Positions 1 to 9,137 of a stretch of 64,000 nt of DNA are shown piece by piece. The notes below the pieces were generated by a model. It had not been told where the DNA came from, made no database searches, and worked only from the letters and a program-made list of their open reading frames with translations. Within the stretch, counting starts at the first letter, position 1. Every line of letters begins with the position of its first letter. Both the position numbers and the translations under genes were made by a program. This stretch comes from Verrucomicrobiota bacterium (GTDB lineage Bacteria > Verrucomicrobiota > Verrucomicrobiia > Limisphaerales > UBA1319): contig JAKLHY010000022.1 of NCBI GenBank assembly GCA_022709905.1, positions 35,314 through 99,313 on the forward strand, read 5' to 3'.

Positions 1-2
1 GG

Positions 3-1469
3 CGCGAACGTTACACCCAACTCCGGGCCGCCAGCCGGCGTTTCTCGGATTGTTTCTACGACACCAACCTCCCCCCGGAGGTCATCGAAGCGATTGCGGC
101 CAACCTCACGATCCTCAAATCCCCCACCGTCTTGCGGCAGGCCGACGGACGATTGTGGTCATGGGAAGGCTGCAGCGACAACTCGGGCTGCTGCCATGGC
201 TCCTGCACACACGTCTGGAATTACGCCCAGGCCATCCCTCACCTCTTCCCGAACCTGGAACGTTCCCTCCGGGAAACCGAGTTCGGCGTGTCCCAGGACG
301 GACGCGGACACCAGGCCTTCCGCACCAGCCTGCCCATCCGGCCGGTGGTCCATGATTTTCACGCGGCCGCCGACGGCCAGCTCGGCGGCATCATGAAGGT
401 CTACCGGGAATGGCGCGTCAGCGGCGACCTCGAATGGCTGAAACGCCTGTGGCCAAAAGTCAAGAAGAGCCTCGATTTCTGCATCGAAGAATGGGATCCA
501 CACCATCGGGGGGTGCTGGAAGAACCGCATCATAACACCTACGACATCGAGTTCTGGGGACCCGACGGCATGTGCGCCAGTTTCTACCTGGGCGCCCTCC
601 AGGCTGCGGTCATCATGGGTCAAGCGTTGGGAGACGAACCGCCCCTCTATCGGGAGCTGCTGCAACGCGGACTCAAGAAAACCGAGACCGAACTCTATGA
701 CGGCGAATATTTCCTCCAGAAAATCCAATGGGAAGGTTTGCGCGCCAAAAGCCCCCTGGATGTCGCCAGTTTTGGTGGCAACTACTCGCCCGAGGCCATC
801 GCCCTGTTGAACAAAGAAGGGCCCAAGTACCAGTATGGCGCCGGCTGCCTGGCTGACGGTGTCCTGGGTTCGTGGATGGCCCTGGTGTGCGGGATCGGCC
901 AAGTCCTGGATCGCGGCAAGGTCCGCAGCCATCTCCAGGCGGTCCACCGCTACAACCTGAAAAGGGACCTGACCGCCCACGCCAATCCGCAACGGCCCAG
1001 TTACGCTTGTGGCGCCGAAGGCGGTCTGCTGATCTGCACCTGGCCCAAAGGCGGTGAACTTTCCTTGCCCTTTGTCTACTCGAATGAAGTCTGGACCGGC
1101 ATCGAATACCAGGTGGCTTCTCACTTAATGCTCCTGGGCCGGGTAGAGGAAGCTCTGGACATCGTGCGCGCCTGCCGAAGCCGTTACGACGGACGCGTCC
1201 GCAATCCATTCAATGAATACGAATGCGGCCATTGGTACGCCCGGGCGATGTCTTCCTATGCCATGCTCCAAGGCCTGAGCGGCGCCCGTTACGACGCCGT
1301 CGACAAGGTCCTCTATCTTACCCCCAGCTTGAAAGGCGACTTTCAATGCTTCCTGTCCACAGCCACCGGCTACGGCACCGTGGGTGTCCGCCGCGGAAAA
1401 CCGTTCCTCGAGGTCCGCTCCGGCACGATCGACACCCGGAAGATCGAATACCAACCCGCCCCATCGTAA
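3..1469 (+). CDS. GH116-family (DUF608) glycosidase, C-terminal part
   Basis: The reading frame is open from the left window edge, so the 5' end is missing; about 488 residues are visible. It resembles the catalytic (alpha/alpha)6 barrel of bacterial GH116 enzymes (beta-glucosidase/glucosylceramidase type). Visible signatures are SWEG, then CTHVWNYAQA, LFPNLERSLRE and HHNTYDIEFWGP. In GH116 the nucleophile Glu and acid/base Asp lie in segments equivalent to SWEG and NTYD, and both residues are present (assignment from family knowledge, not an alignment). A tryptophan-rich GIEYQVAS segment follows near the C-terminus, which is also typical. A cluster of other sugar-active genes follows within 16 kb. 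The substrate cannot be told from sequence alone. Confidence 0.82.
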   Translation, partial: RERYTQLRAASRRFSDCFYDTNLPPEVIEAIAANLTILKSPTVLRQADGRLWSWEGCSDNSGCCHGSCTHVWNYAQAIPHLFPNLERSLRETEFGVSQDGRGHQAFRTSLPIRPVVHDFHAAADGQLGGIMKVYREWRVSGDLEWLKRLWPKVKKSLDFCIEEWDPHHRGVLEEPHHNTYDIEFWGPDGMCASFYLGALQAAVIMGQALGDEPPLYRELLQRGLKKTETELYDGEYFLQKIQWEGLRAKSPLDVASFGGNYSPEAIALLNKEGPKYQYGAGCLADGVLGSWMALVCGIGQVLDRGKVRSHLQAVHRYNLKRDLTAHANPQRPSYACGAEGGLLICTWPKGGELSLPFVYSNEVWTGIEYQVASHLMLLGRVEEALDIVRACRSRYDGRVRNPFNEYECGHWYARAMSSYAMLQGLSGARYDAVDKVLYLTPSLKGDFQCFLSTATGYGTVGVRRGKPFLEVRSGTIDTRKIEYQPAPS

Positions 1470-1597
1470 TCGCGGTTGTAACCGATGTTCCATTCGCAAA
1501 CAGGCGTGTCCGAGGTTGCGTGTCCGCCACTCCGACAAGGATCGCATTCCGCAATAAAGAATTCGTCATTTTGCCTGCCTGCCATTAGGGTGGGAAC

Positions 1598-2572
1598 GTG
1601 AACAGTCTTTTAGTCGGATTTCTGGCAACGCTCCTGGCCACCAACACGCCGGTGGCCATCAGCAATTGGATGAAAACCGCCGCGGGACAAACCAACTCCC
1701 CGGTCAATCCCAACGATCCCCAGGAAATCGAGCTCTCGCGCCTCATGAACGAGGACGACGCGGCTCAAGCCGAGGTGGACCGTTGGATCAAGGACAATGA
1801 AGCCTTCAAGGCGCAAGGCGTCGGAATCCCGGACGCCGCTTTGACCCTCAAAATTGAACAACGCCTCTCCTCGGTCCGTCAGGCCTACACCGAATTCCTC
1901 AAAAAACATCCCCAGCACAGCCGGGGGCGCATTGCTTTTGGCAGCTTCCTCAACGATATCGGAGAAGAATCGGAAGCCCGCGACGAGTGGATCAAAGCCC
2001 GTGACGCCGATCCCAAAAATCCAGCGGCCTGGAATAACCTGGCCAATTATTACGGCCACCGCGGCCCCGTCACCAACGCGTTCGTTCATTACGCCAAAGC
2101 CATCGAACTCTCCCCCAAAGAACCGGTGTATTACCGCAACTTTGCCACCACCCTCTTCCTCTTTCGCCGGGATGCGATGGAGTTTTTTCAGCTGAACGAA
2201 CAACAGGTTTTCGATCGATCGCTGGAACTCTACCGCCTGGCCATGAGACTGGAACCCGGCAATTTCATCTACGCGTCCGACCTGGCCCAGACCTATTACG
2301 GAATCAAACCCTACCGCCCCGACGAAGCCCTGGCAGCATGGGATCTGGCCTTGTCGCTGACCCAGGATAATTTGGAGCGTGAAGGAGTTTACCTGCACCT
2401 GGCCCGTTGGGAAATCATCCGGGAACGATGGGACACCGCCCGCCAACATTTGAACCGCGTCACCAACGCGATGTACGCCGACTTGAAACAAAGGGTTTCC
2501 CGCAACCTCGAGGCAAAATCAAAGGCGGCCTCCGCCACCCATGCCGTTCCCCAGGCTCCCCCTCGGAATTGA
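1598..2572 (+). CDS. TPR-repeat protein, probably exported
   Basis: This 324-residue protein uses a GTG start. The N-terminus is hydrophobic (residues 1-20) and could be a signal peptide or anchor. Residues of about 85-300 form tetratricopeptide-like helical pairs, for example a DPKNPAAWNNLANYYGHRG unit followed by AIELSPKEPVYYRNFATTLF. This suggests a protein-interaction scaffold. It ends four bases before the convergent REC-HDOD gene and lies 128 bases after the GH116 gene, so it could be cotranscribed with that gene. No catalytic motif is visible. Confidence 0.75.
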   Translation: MNSLLVGFLATLLATNTPVAISNWMKTAAGQTNSPVNPNDPQEIELSRLMNEDDAAQAEVDRWIKDNEAFKAQGVGIPDAALTLKIEQRLSSVRQAYTEFLKKHPQHSRGRIAFGSFLNDIGEESEARDEWIKARDADPKNPAAWNNLANYYGHRGPVTNAFVHYAKAIELSPKEPVYYRNFATTLFLFRRDAMEFFQLNEQQVFDRSLELYRLAMRLEPGNFIYASDLAQTYYGIKPYRPDEALAAWDLALSLTQDNLEREGVYLHLARWEIIRERWDTARQHLNRVTNAMYADLKQRVSRNLEAKSKAASATHAVPQAPPRN

Positions 2573-2577
2573 CCTGA

Positions 2578-3816
2578 TCAATGGGCGGGTGATGCGTCGA
2601 CAGAATTCTCCCGCGTTTGCTGGAACATGGACACGCTCTCCTCCCGCCAGCGGGAATATTGTTCGCCAAGGCCGAGGGCCAAAATATAGTCCAAATCGAT
2701 CCCGCCAAATTCCTGCCCGGACAAATCTTTATGGTGTTCATGGTCCAGCGCGTTGGCCACATGCACCGCAATGACCGGACCCAGACTCCGATTCAGAGAC
2801 TCGGATGGCGTATGATGAAAGGTCACCCCTTCGACCACCGGATTGGGCAATCCCCACAGCCCCAGCAGATAACCGCCAACCTCGGCATGAGAACAGCTGA
2901 ACAGCTCTTTCTCCGCCTGCCACAAGGGCAGACGTTGCTCCCGCGAAAGCTTGAGGGCGTTCAGGTAGGGCTCGGGCAGATTCGCCGCCAGGATCAGTTT
3001 GCCGATATCGTGCAGGAGCCCCACGATAAACGCATGCTCCACCAATCCCAGATCCCGCTGTTCGGCGGTGCAAATCCGCTTCGCTAACACCCCCGTCTCC
3101 CAGGAGTGCGCCCACAGTCGTTCAAACCCAAAGGTCGCAATGGCCGCCTTGTCAAACAGGCTGAACACCTGAAGCGAAAGCACCAGCGCCTTGACCGTCT
3201 CCAATCCCAGGTAAATCGTCGCCTCGGTCGGATTGGTCACCTTCCACGGCAGTCCGAAATACGCCGAGTTCACCAGCTGTAAAATCTTGGCGCTCATGCC
3301 GGGATCCTTGGCCACGATTTCTCCCGCCCGCTGTAACGACGGATCATCCGCCCGCATTTCGCCCATCAGTTCCACGTAAAGACTCGGCAGGCTGGGAACC
3401 GATCGCATCTGCGACACCAATTTTTTGACTTTTTCATTCGTAATGCGATCAGACTGCGATACCGCCCGAGCCAGGGTCTCTATCAGCACCTGCGAGTCGC
3501 ACGGCTTGAACAAAAACTGATGCGCCACCGAAAAGGCCTTCCGCAACGCCGGCTGGTCCGCCTGCCAGCACATCGTAATACGAGTGGTGTGCGGATATCG
3601 CAGCATCACCTCCCGCAGGAGTTGATCCCCCGACATTCCCGGCATGAACAGGTCGGCCACCACGACGTCAAATGTCATGCGGCTCAGGGCCTGCAACGCC
3701 TTCGATCCGCTGTCCGTAAACTCAATATACCAGTCGTTGCTCATGCCAATCAGCATGCGATGCAACGCCTGCAACACTTTCAGTTCGTCATCGACAAAAA
3801 GTATGCGCTTTTTCAT
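2578..3816 (-). CDS. Response regulator with REC and HDOD domains
   Basis: This 412-residue protein has an N-terminal CheY-like receiver domain (about 1-120): acidic pair D9/D10, phospho-acceptor D55 in VVVADLF, and the conserved K in FKPC near residue 105. An HDOD domain follows (about 135-340), including NSAYFG and LLHDIGK, so the HD-type residues are retained, unlike in many HDOD proteins. HDOD regulators act in signalling, often in motility or stress, without a proven common enzymatic activity. No histidine kinase gene is adjacent. It is convergent with the TPR gene. The extreme C-terminus (after about residue 385) is not conserved-looking. Confidence 0.88.
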   Translation of the reverse strand: MKKRILFVDDELKVLQALHRMLIGMSNDWYIEFTDSGSKALQALSRMTFDVVVADLFMPGMSGDQLLREVMLRYPHTTRITMCWQADQPALRKAFSVAHQFLFKPCDSQVLIETLARAVSQSDRITNEKVKKLVSQMRSVPSLPSLYVELMGEMRADDPSLQRAGEIVAKDPGMSAKILQLVNSAYFGLPWKVTNPTEATIYLGLETVKALVLSLQVFSLFDKAAIATFGFERLWAHSWETGVLAKRICTAEQRDLGLVEHAFIVGLLHDIGKLILAANLPEPYLNALKLSREQRLPLWQAEKELFSCSHAEVGGYLLGLWGLPNPVVEGVTFHHTPSESLNRSLGPVIAVHVANALDHEHHKDLSGQEFGGIDLDYILALGLGEQYSRWREESVSMFQQTRENSVDASPAH

Positions 3817-4325
3817 GACCTGTCGCCGGTCTAACCGTGGTTAAAAGTCCGTCTTGCCAAAAGGAGCCGGGCTTGGCCCATCATCCGTTTTGCCTCGCCT
3901 TTCTCTACGCCCAACCGCATTCCCCCCGCCACACAAACCCTCTTCCCCCGCAAGCAGATGATATGCCATCCTGCCGCTTCAACCGGGGTTCGACCCGCTC
4001 CCGATGCGCTGTTGCCCAGCCCGAATGATTCCAATCAAGGCCGGCCTTCTGATATGGGCCTGCGAGACGCGCTCAGCCACATCGCCCCAGACTCCCTAGA
4101 ACCCAGCCACTGTCCAAGATCCGGACAGGCCGAGACACTCGTGCCAATCCTAAGACACAGGCCTCAAACCACGATGAATTTCGAAGACATTCCCGGGCGG
4201 CAGACTGACGAACCTCGATCAGGTCCGATAACCCACCCGCACCCAAGGCTGTCGGTCCACGAGCGGCCTGGATGGACTTAAAGAATCCGCTTGTCCCCGC
4301 CGATGATCAAAGCGAAAGTAATGGA
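3817..4325. other. Intergenic region without recognisable gene
   Basis: About 510 bases separate the divergent REC-HDOD gene and panB. Short open frames here have no recognisable protein features and disagree with each other in frame. It presumably carries both promoters. I see no strong hairpin or repeat. Confidence 0.5.
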
Positions 4326-5108
4326 ATGAGTCTTGACAAAGTTGACTTTCGGGAAATTCAAGCCATGAAGGCTCGGCGCGAGCCGGTGGCGGCCCTGACC
4401 GCCTATGATTATCCCATGACCCGCATGCTGGATGAGGCGGGCATTCCGCTCATTCTGGTGGGGGACTCCCTCGGCATGGTGATTCTTGGGTATCCCGACA
4501 CCACTCACGTGACCCTGGAGGAGATGGAACATCATGTCCGGGCGGCCGCGCGAGCGCGTCCCCGGGCCTTGCTTGCCGCCGATCTGCCGTATCGCAGCTA
4601 CGAAACCCCGGAACAAGCTGTCCAAAGCGCTCAACGACTGGTGACCGCCGGCGCCGAAGCCGTCAAGGCCGAAGGGGGACGCGACATCCTACCCCAAGTC
4701 GAGGCGATCGTGTCCGCGGGCATCCCCTATCTCGGGCACCTGGGCATGCTCCCGCAAAGCGTGCTCGTCGAAGGCGGTTATCACATCAAGGGTAAGGTCG
4801 ATGCCGAAAGGGAACGATTGCTGGCCGACGCCGACGCCCTGGCCAACGCGGGCGCGTTCGGCATTGTCCTCGAACTGGTCTCCCCGCCGGTTGCGCGATT
4901 GATTACCGCCCGCATCCCGGTTCCCACCATCGGGATCGGCTCAGGCCCGGATTGTGACGGACAGATCCTGGTCACGCTGGATCTGGTGGGGCTGTTCCCT
5001 TGGTTCACCCCCCGATTCGTGAAGCCAAAAGTCAACGCCGCCGAACAAATTCGGCAGGCCGTCCAAACCTGGCATCGCACCCTCCCTCGCCCCGCCGCAT
5101 CGACATAG
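4326..5108 (+). CDS. panB: 3-methyl-2-oxobutanoate hydroxymethyltransferase
   Basis: PanB makes ketopantoate from 2-oxoisovalerate and 5,10-methylene-tetrahydrofolate, the first committed step of pantothenate/CoA synthesis, in the cytoplasm. The TIM-barrel family signatures are clear: LTAYDYPM near the N-terminus, VGDSLGMV (metal/substrate site), VKAEGG, GHLGMLPQS and PTIGIGSGPDCDGQILV. The frame is open further upstream to 4272, but the internal ATG at 4326 places the start just before the conserved core and gives 260 residues, the usual length. No panC or panD is adjacent. Confidence 0.95.
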   Translation: MSLDKVDFREIQAMKARREPVAALTAYDYPMTRMLDEAGIPLILVGDSLGMVILGYPDTTHVTLEEMEHHVRAAARARPRALLAADLPYRSYETPEQAVQSAQRLVTAGAEAVKAEGGRDILPQVEAIVSAGIPYLGHLGMLPQSVLVEGGYHIKGKVDAERERLLADADALANAGAFGIVLELVSPPVARLITARIPVPTIGIGSGPDCDGQILVTLDLVGLFPWFTPRFVKPKVNAAEQIRQAVQTWHRTLPRPAAST

Positions 5109-5182
5109 ATTATGGGCTCGCTTCCTCGGGACGAATCGAAGCGGAAGCATCCCATGGACCCAATCCCAGACATTCCATCAAT

Positions 5183-5464
5183 ATGAAAACTAAAATCATC
5201 CTCTCCTCGGTGCTGCTGCTCCTGCTGACATCCTTTTAGCAAACGGCGGCCCAACCTTCAGCGCCGCCGCGGTCATCATCGCCCCCCGAGGACGCCTTGG
5301 TTCACCGGGATCTGGCTTACGTGCCGGGCGGACACGAACGCCAAAAACTCGATCTGTACTTGCCGAAAGCGGGCACAGGTTTTCCGCTGATTTGTATTGC
5401 CGCAGGATCAGTGTCAGGCTATTTCTTCAATAAGAAAAACAAGGTTCAGCCAAACAAGGGATGA
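5183..5464 (+). pseudogene. Remnant of a secreted alpha/beta-hydrolase (esterase/lipase type)
   Basis: An ATG opens a clear signal peptide (MKTKIILSSVLLLLLTSF) that ends at an in-frame TAG (5237-5239). Reading through the stop in the same frame gives a proline/serine linker and then DLAYVPGGHERQKLDLYLPK and FPLI, the N-terminal beta strands of BD-FAE-type esterases, which normally continue into the oxyanion HGGGW motif. Here the similarity breaks off after FPLI and the frame stops at 5462-5464. The catalytic Ser, Asp and His are absent. So the gene has both a nonsense codon and a 3' deletion. Confidence 0.7.
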
Positions 5465-5505
5465 TACGATCCAGTCCATCGTGTTGATTCTTCATTCTCT
5501 CGGCC

Positions 5506-6429
5506 ATGAAAACTCAGACAACAGAAACAGTATCCTCGGCAGCCCATAGGATTGCTGCTCTCAAGTCGCACGCAACTCCAGGCTCGCCTTACGCCTTCAC
5601 CCTCATCGAACTTCTCGTGGTGATTGCGATCATTGCGATCCTGGCTGGGATGTTATTGCCCGCCTTGGGGCGCGCGAAACAGAAAGCAACGAACGCAGCC
5701 TGCCTGAACAACCAGAAGCAACTCTTGATCGGTTCGCTGATGTATTCCGACGACAATTCCGATCGGTTCATCTACACGGTTCCCAGTGGAACACAGATTG
5801 GGAATCCGGCTGGCGGTTTCTGGCCCGGTCCCCACAATGACAATGGCGCCTACCAGGATTTGGCCGCGGGGATGACCAAGGAAAAAGCGCAGCGCTTCGT
5901 CGAGAATGGCATCCGCAAGGGCGCGCTGTACACTTACGTCAACAATCCGGGTTCGTATCATTGCCCTGGAGATTTGCGCAGCCGGCGTCTCATGCCGGGC
6001 AAAGGATACGCCTGGGACAGTTACTCCAAGGCCAACGGCATGAATGGTGGTGAGTGGCAAGGATCGACCACATCAGGATCGCAACCGACTTATGAGAAGG
6101 TCAGCTCTGTGGATGGTCCGGCCGAGGCGATGCTGTATCTCGAGGAAGCTGATCCGCGTGGGAATAACAAGGGCACCTGGGTGATCGATGTCAAACCGTC
6201 GCCCGGATGGGTTGATCCGTTCGCCATTTTCCACGGAAATGTTAGCACTATTGCCTTCGTCGATGGACACGCCGAGAGCCATCAGTGGCACGATCCCGGA
6301 GTGATCAAGGCTGCCAAGGACTCATCCGCGGGAAAGGAGAGCTTCTACTGGCAGGGTGGCAACGCCAAGAACACCGATTTCCAATGGGTTTATCAACGGT
6401 ATAAGCACAGAAAATGGGCGCCGTTGTGA
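5506..6429 (+). CDS. Type II secretion-like pseudopilin with H-X9-DG motif
   Basis: This 307-residue protein carries a prepilin cleavage/methylation segment, AFTLIELLVVIAIIAILAGM (residues about 26-45), followed by an amphipathic helix LLPALGRAKQKA. A long C-terminal globular part contains H-x9-DG (H in FHGN, then VDGHAES), the hallmark of the PulG-like families hugely expanded in Verrucomicrobiota, Planctomycetota and Lentisphaerota. These are inserted in the inner membrane and processed by a prepilin peptidase; individual functions are unknown. Its last 16 bases overlap the longest form of the next gene, a predicted glycosidase. Confidence 0.9.
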   Translation: MKTQTTETVSSAAHRIAALKSHATPGSPYAFTLIELLVVIAIIAILAGMLLPALGRAKQKATNAACLNNQKQLLIGSLMYSDDNSDRFIYTVPSGTQIGNPAGGFWPGPHNDNGAYQDLAAGMTKEKAQRFVENGIRKGALYTYVNNPGSYHCPGDLRSRRLMPGKGYAWDSYSKANGMNGGEWQGSTTSGSQPTYEKVSSVDGPAEAMLYLEEADPRGNNKGTWVIDVKPSPGWVDPFAIFHGNVSTIAFVDGHAESHQWHDPGVIKAAKDSSAGKESFYWQGGNAKNTDFQWVYQRYKHRKWAPL

Positions 6430-8588
6430 GTCGTTCCAGGCATGGATGCCGCGTAATCCGCGCAAACCTTGCTCCATTCAACCGCTCCACAGTCTGCTGC
6501 GGAGCGTTGTTCAAGCCGCGCAGAAATCTTCAGGAATTGTGTCTGATCCTTCTGGCTTACACGACGGCGTTGGCGGGAGAATATCCGAGGACCCGGGATC
6601 TCCCTGCGGACTCAAGACCCATAGATCGGCATGCGCTCGTCACCCGGCACAATGTTGTGCTGACCCACGCCGATCCCTTTGCGACGCTGCAGGTCGGAAA
6701 CGGCGAGTTTGCTTTCGCTGTGGACATCACAGGATTGCAGACGTTTCCCGAAGAATACCAGAAAGGCATCCAGCTCGGAACGCAATCCCAGTGGGCCTGG
6801 GCAAGCGCGCCGAACCCGGAAAATTATCATATCGATGATGTCCTGAGTCCCTACGATGCCCACGGCCGGCAGGTAGTTTACGCGGATGGTTTGGGCAAAC
6901 TGAATAACGCCGGGCGTCCCGACCGCGCCGCAAAAGCCAATGCCTGGCTCCGGGAAAACCCGCATCGACTGCAGCTGGGCCGTCTCGGCCTTATCCTCCG
7001 GCATGCGGACGGTTCAAACATCCGACTTGCCGAGTTACTCAACACCCAACAAACACTGGACTTGTGGTCGGGGATCATCGATAGCCGGTTTGAGTGCGAC
7101 GGCCAATCCGTGCGGGTCCAGACGATCGCTCATCCAGAGCGCGACCTGATCGCCGTGCGTCTTGAATCATCCCTCGTCAGCAAAGGACAGGCGGGATTGG
7201 AATTCGAACGGTCGGCATCGGCCTCGAACTGCATCACAACACGGGTCTGTTCTCCCCGCCCAGCCGTGCGGTCCTGCAATGGCCGGGATTACATCACGGC
7301 GCCCCATTCAACCCGGTTGGAAGCGGTTTTGGCTTTCTCCCCTCAGACGATCGATGCGGGCGGTCTGCCATCCTTCCGGTCCACCCGTCGAGCGGCGGCA
7401 AAACATTGGCAGGCTTTCTGGCGCAAGGGAGGAGCGGTCGATTTGTCCGCCAGCCGGGATCCGCGCTGGCGGGAACTGGAACGTCGGATTGTTCTATCGC
7501 AATATCTCACCGCGATTCAATGCGCCGGCTCCCTGCCGCCGCAAGAAACCGGATTGGTTCAGAACAGTTGGCACGGCAAGTTCCACCTTGAAATGCATTG
7601 GTGGCACGCGGCCCACTTCGCCCTCTGGGGCCGACCCGAACTCTTGGAACGTTCCCTGAGCTGGTATCAGAGAATCCTCCCCGCTGCCCGCGACTTGGCC
7701 CGCCGAAATGGATACGCCGGCGCGCGCTGGCCCAAAATGGTCGGCCCGGAGGGAATCGACAGTCCCAGCCCGGTCGGTGGCTTTCTGATCTGGCAGCAAG
7801 CCCATCCGATTTATCTGGCTGAACTGCTGTGGCGCGCACACCCTCGCAAAGCGACCCTGAAAAAGTACCGAGAACTCGTGACTGCGACCGCGGAGTTCAT
7901 GGCCAGTTACGCTGTCTGGGACGAACCAAGCCAGTGCTTTGTCCTGGGTCCGCCCCTAATCCCGGCCCAGGAAAGCTATGGTTCACTCCGCACCCGCGTC
8001 ATGAATCCAACCTTCGAATTGGCCTATTGGCATTGGGGACTTCAGAAAGCCCAGGAATGGAGGGAAAGACTCGGCCTCCCCCGCGAATCCTTCTGGGACG
8101 ATGTCTGCCGAGGACTGGCAAAACCTCATGGATCGGACGGACGCTATGATGCCATTTCTGTCACGCCATTCACGCTCACTCGGGACCATCCTTCGATGTT
8201 GCAGGCTTATGGTTTTCTTCCTTCCACGCCCCTCATTGACGTCTCATGGATGGGCCGGACTGTGGATTTTGTCCTCAAGGAATGGGACTGGCCATCGACC
8301 TGGGGCTGGGACTATCCAGTGCTCGCTATGACCCTGGCGCGACTCGGTCGGGGCGAGGATGCGGTCAACGCGCTGCTCATGGTCACGCCCAAGAATCGCT
8401 TCCTGACAAACGGACACAACTACCAACGTCCCAATTTGCCACTCTATCTGCCCGGCAACGGCGGTCTGCTCGCTGCCATTGCCATGATGACGGCCGGCTG
8501 GGACGGAGCCCCAGATCAATCCGCCCCCGGGTTTCCCGACAATGGCGATTGGTCAGTACATTGGGAAGGTCTTTCCCCCATGCCATAA
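6414..8588 (+). CDS. Six-hairpin glycosidase-like protein, secreted
   Basis: The open frame gives 724 residues. The real start is unsure: ATG 6414 lies inside the pilin gene, and TTG 6507 would give a better signal peptide (MFKPRRNLQELCLILLAYTTALA). After residue about 60 comes RHNVVLTHADPFATLQVGNGEFAFAV, the N-terminal beta-sandwich start seen in GH65/GH95-like six-hairpin enzymes. An alpha-toroid follows with HGKFHLEMHWWHAAHFALWG, and WPKMVGPEG and STWGWDYPVLAMTLARLG near the C-terminus; the E/W-rich segments fit an (alpha/alpha)6 barrel. The stretch coded by about 7190-7330 looks less regular than the rest and may carry compensated indels. Exact GH family not assigned. Confidence 0.75.
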   Translation: MGAVVSRSRHGCRVIRANLAPFNRSTVCCGALFKPRRNLQELCLILLAYTTALAGEYPRTRDLPADSRPIDRHALVTRHNVVLTHADPFATLQVGNGEFAFAVDITGLQTFPEEYQKGIQLGTQSQWAWASAPNPENYHIDDVLSPYDAHGRQVVYADGLGKLNNAGRPDRAAKANAWLRENPHRLQLGRLGLILRHADGSNIRLAELLNTQQTLDLWSGIIDSRFECDGQSVRVQTIAHPERDLIAVRLESSLVSKGQAGLEFERSASASNCITTRVCSPRPAVRSCNGRDYITAPHSTRLEAVLAFSPQTIDAGGLPSFRSTRRAAAKHWQAFWRKGGAVDLSASRDPRWRELERRIVLSQYLTAIQCAGSLPPQETGLVQNSWHGKFHLEMHWWHAAHFALWGRPELLERSLSWYQRILPAARDLARRNGYAGARWPKMVGPEGIDSPSPVGGFLIWQQAHPIYLAELLWRAHPRKATLKKYRELVTATAEFMASYAVWDEPSQCFVLGPPLIPAQESYGSLRTRVMNPTFELAYWHWGLQKAQEWRERLGLPRESFWDDVCRGLAKPHGSDGRYDAISVTPFTLTRDHPSMLQAYGFLPSTPLIDVSWMGRTVDFVLKEWDWPSTWGWDYPVLAMTLARLGRGEDAVNALLMVTPKNRFLTNGHNYQRPNLPLYLPGNGGLLAAIAMMTAGWDGAPDQSAPGFPDNGDWSVHWEGLSPMP

Positions 8589-8688
8589 AGATGAATATCT
8601 CGCACGGACCATTAATCATTGATCCTGCGGAGTGAACGGTTTCCGTTGCCCCCACCCGCAATTTCGAACATAGTCGATCCCACGTCCG

Positions 8689-9018
8689 ATGAAAAAGTGT
8701 CCGTATTGCGCTGAGGCGATCCAGGACGAGGCCATCAAGTGCCGGTTCTGTGGCGAGCCCTTGGTCCCGCCCGTCATCGAGCAACGCCGATCGCCCTGGT
8801 ACTACAGCGACATCGGCATTTTCATCCTGTTCCTCTGCGTGGGCCCCTTTGTGTTGCCGCTGGTCTGGTGGAATCCCCGATACCCGCTCCCGATCAAAAT
8901 TGGGATCACCGTTCTCATCCTGATCCTCACCTGGCTGATGATCCTTTCGCTCTCGGCATCGCTCGCCAAACTCACCGAGTTATACCGTATGCTCCAAAAT
9001 CCCGAGATCATGCCCTAA
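8689..9018 (+). CDS. Small zinc-ribbon membrane protein
   Basis: This 109-residue protein begins with a double-zinc-knuckle ribbon (CPYC at residues 4-7 and CRFCGEPL at about 17-24), as in many short bacterial membrane proteins. Two hydrophobic helices follow (about 43-63 and 70-92), then a short charged tail that could form a helix. It is likely an inner-membrane protein of unknown function. The start is the first ATG and directly precedes the zinc ribbon. Confidence 0.75.
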   Translation: MKKCPYCAEAIQDEAIKCRFCGEPLVPPVIEQRRSPWYYSDIGIFILFLCVGPFVLPLVWWNPRYPLPIKIGITVLILILTWLMILSLSASLAKLTELYRMLQNPEIMP

Positions 9019-9137
9019 AACTCTCCACCCTCTTCCTGGCCTTCAGGATCTCCCCAAAAAGTGCATTCCCAAAACCGCAGAATCTCGTTCCCTCTTTGCT
9101 GATGGCCTCGGCCCAAATCCACCGCACGCTCGGCCCA

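Noticed and set aside
3831..4281. Several short open frames between the REC-HDOD gene and panB
   Set aside because: They conflict with each other, are rich in P, R and S, and show no motif or clear ribosome binding site.
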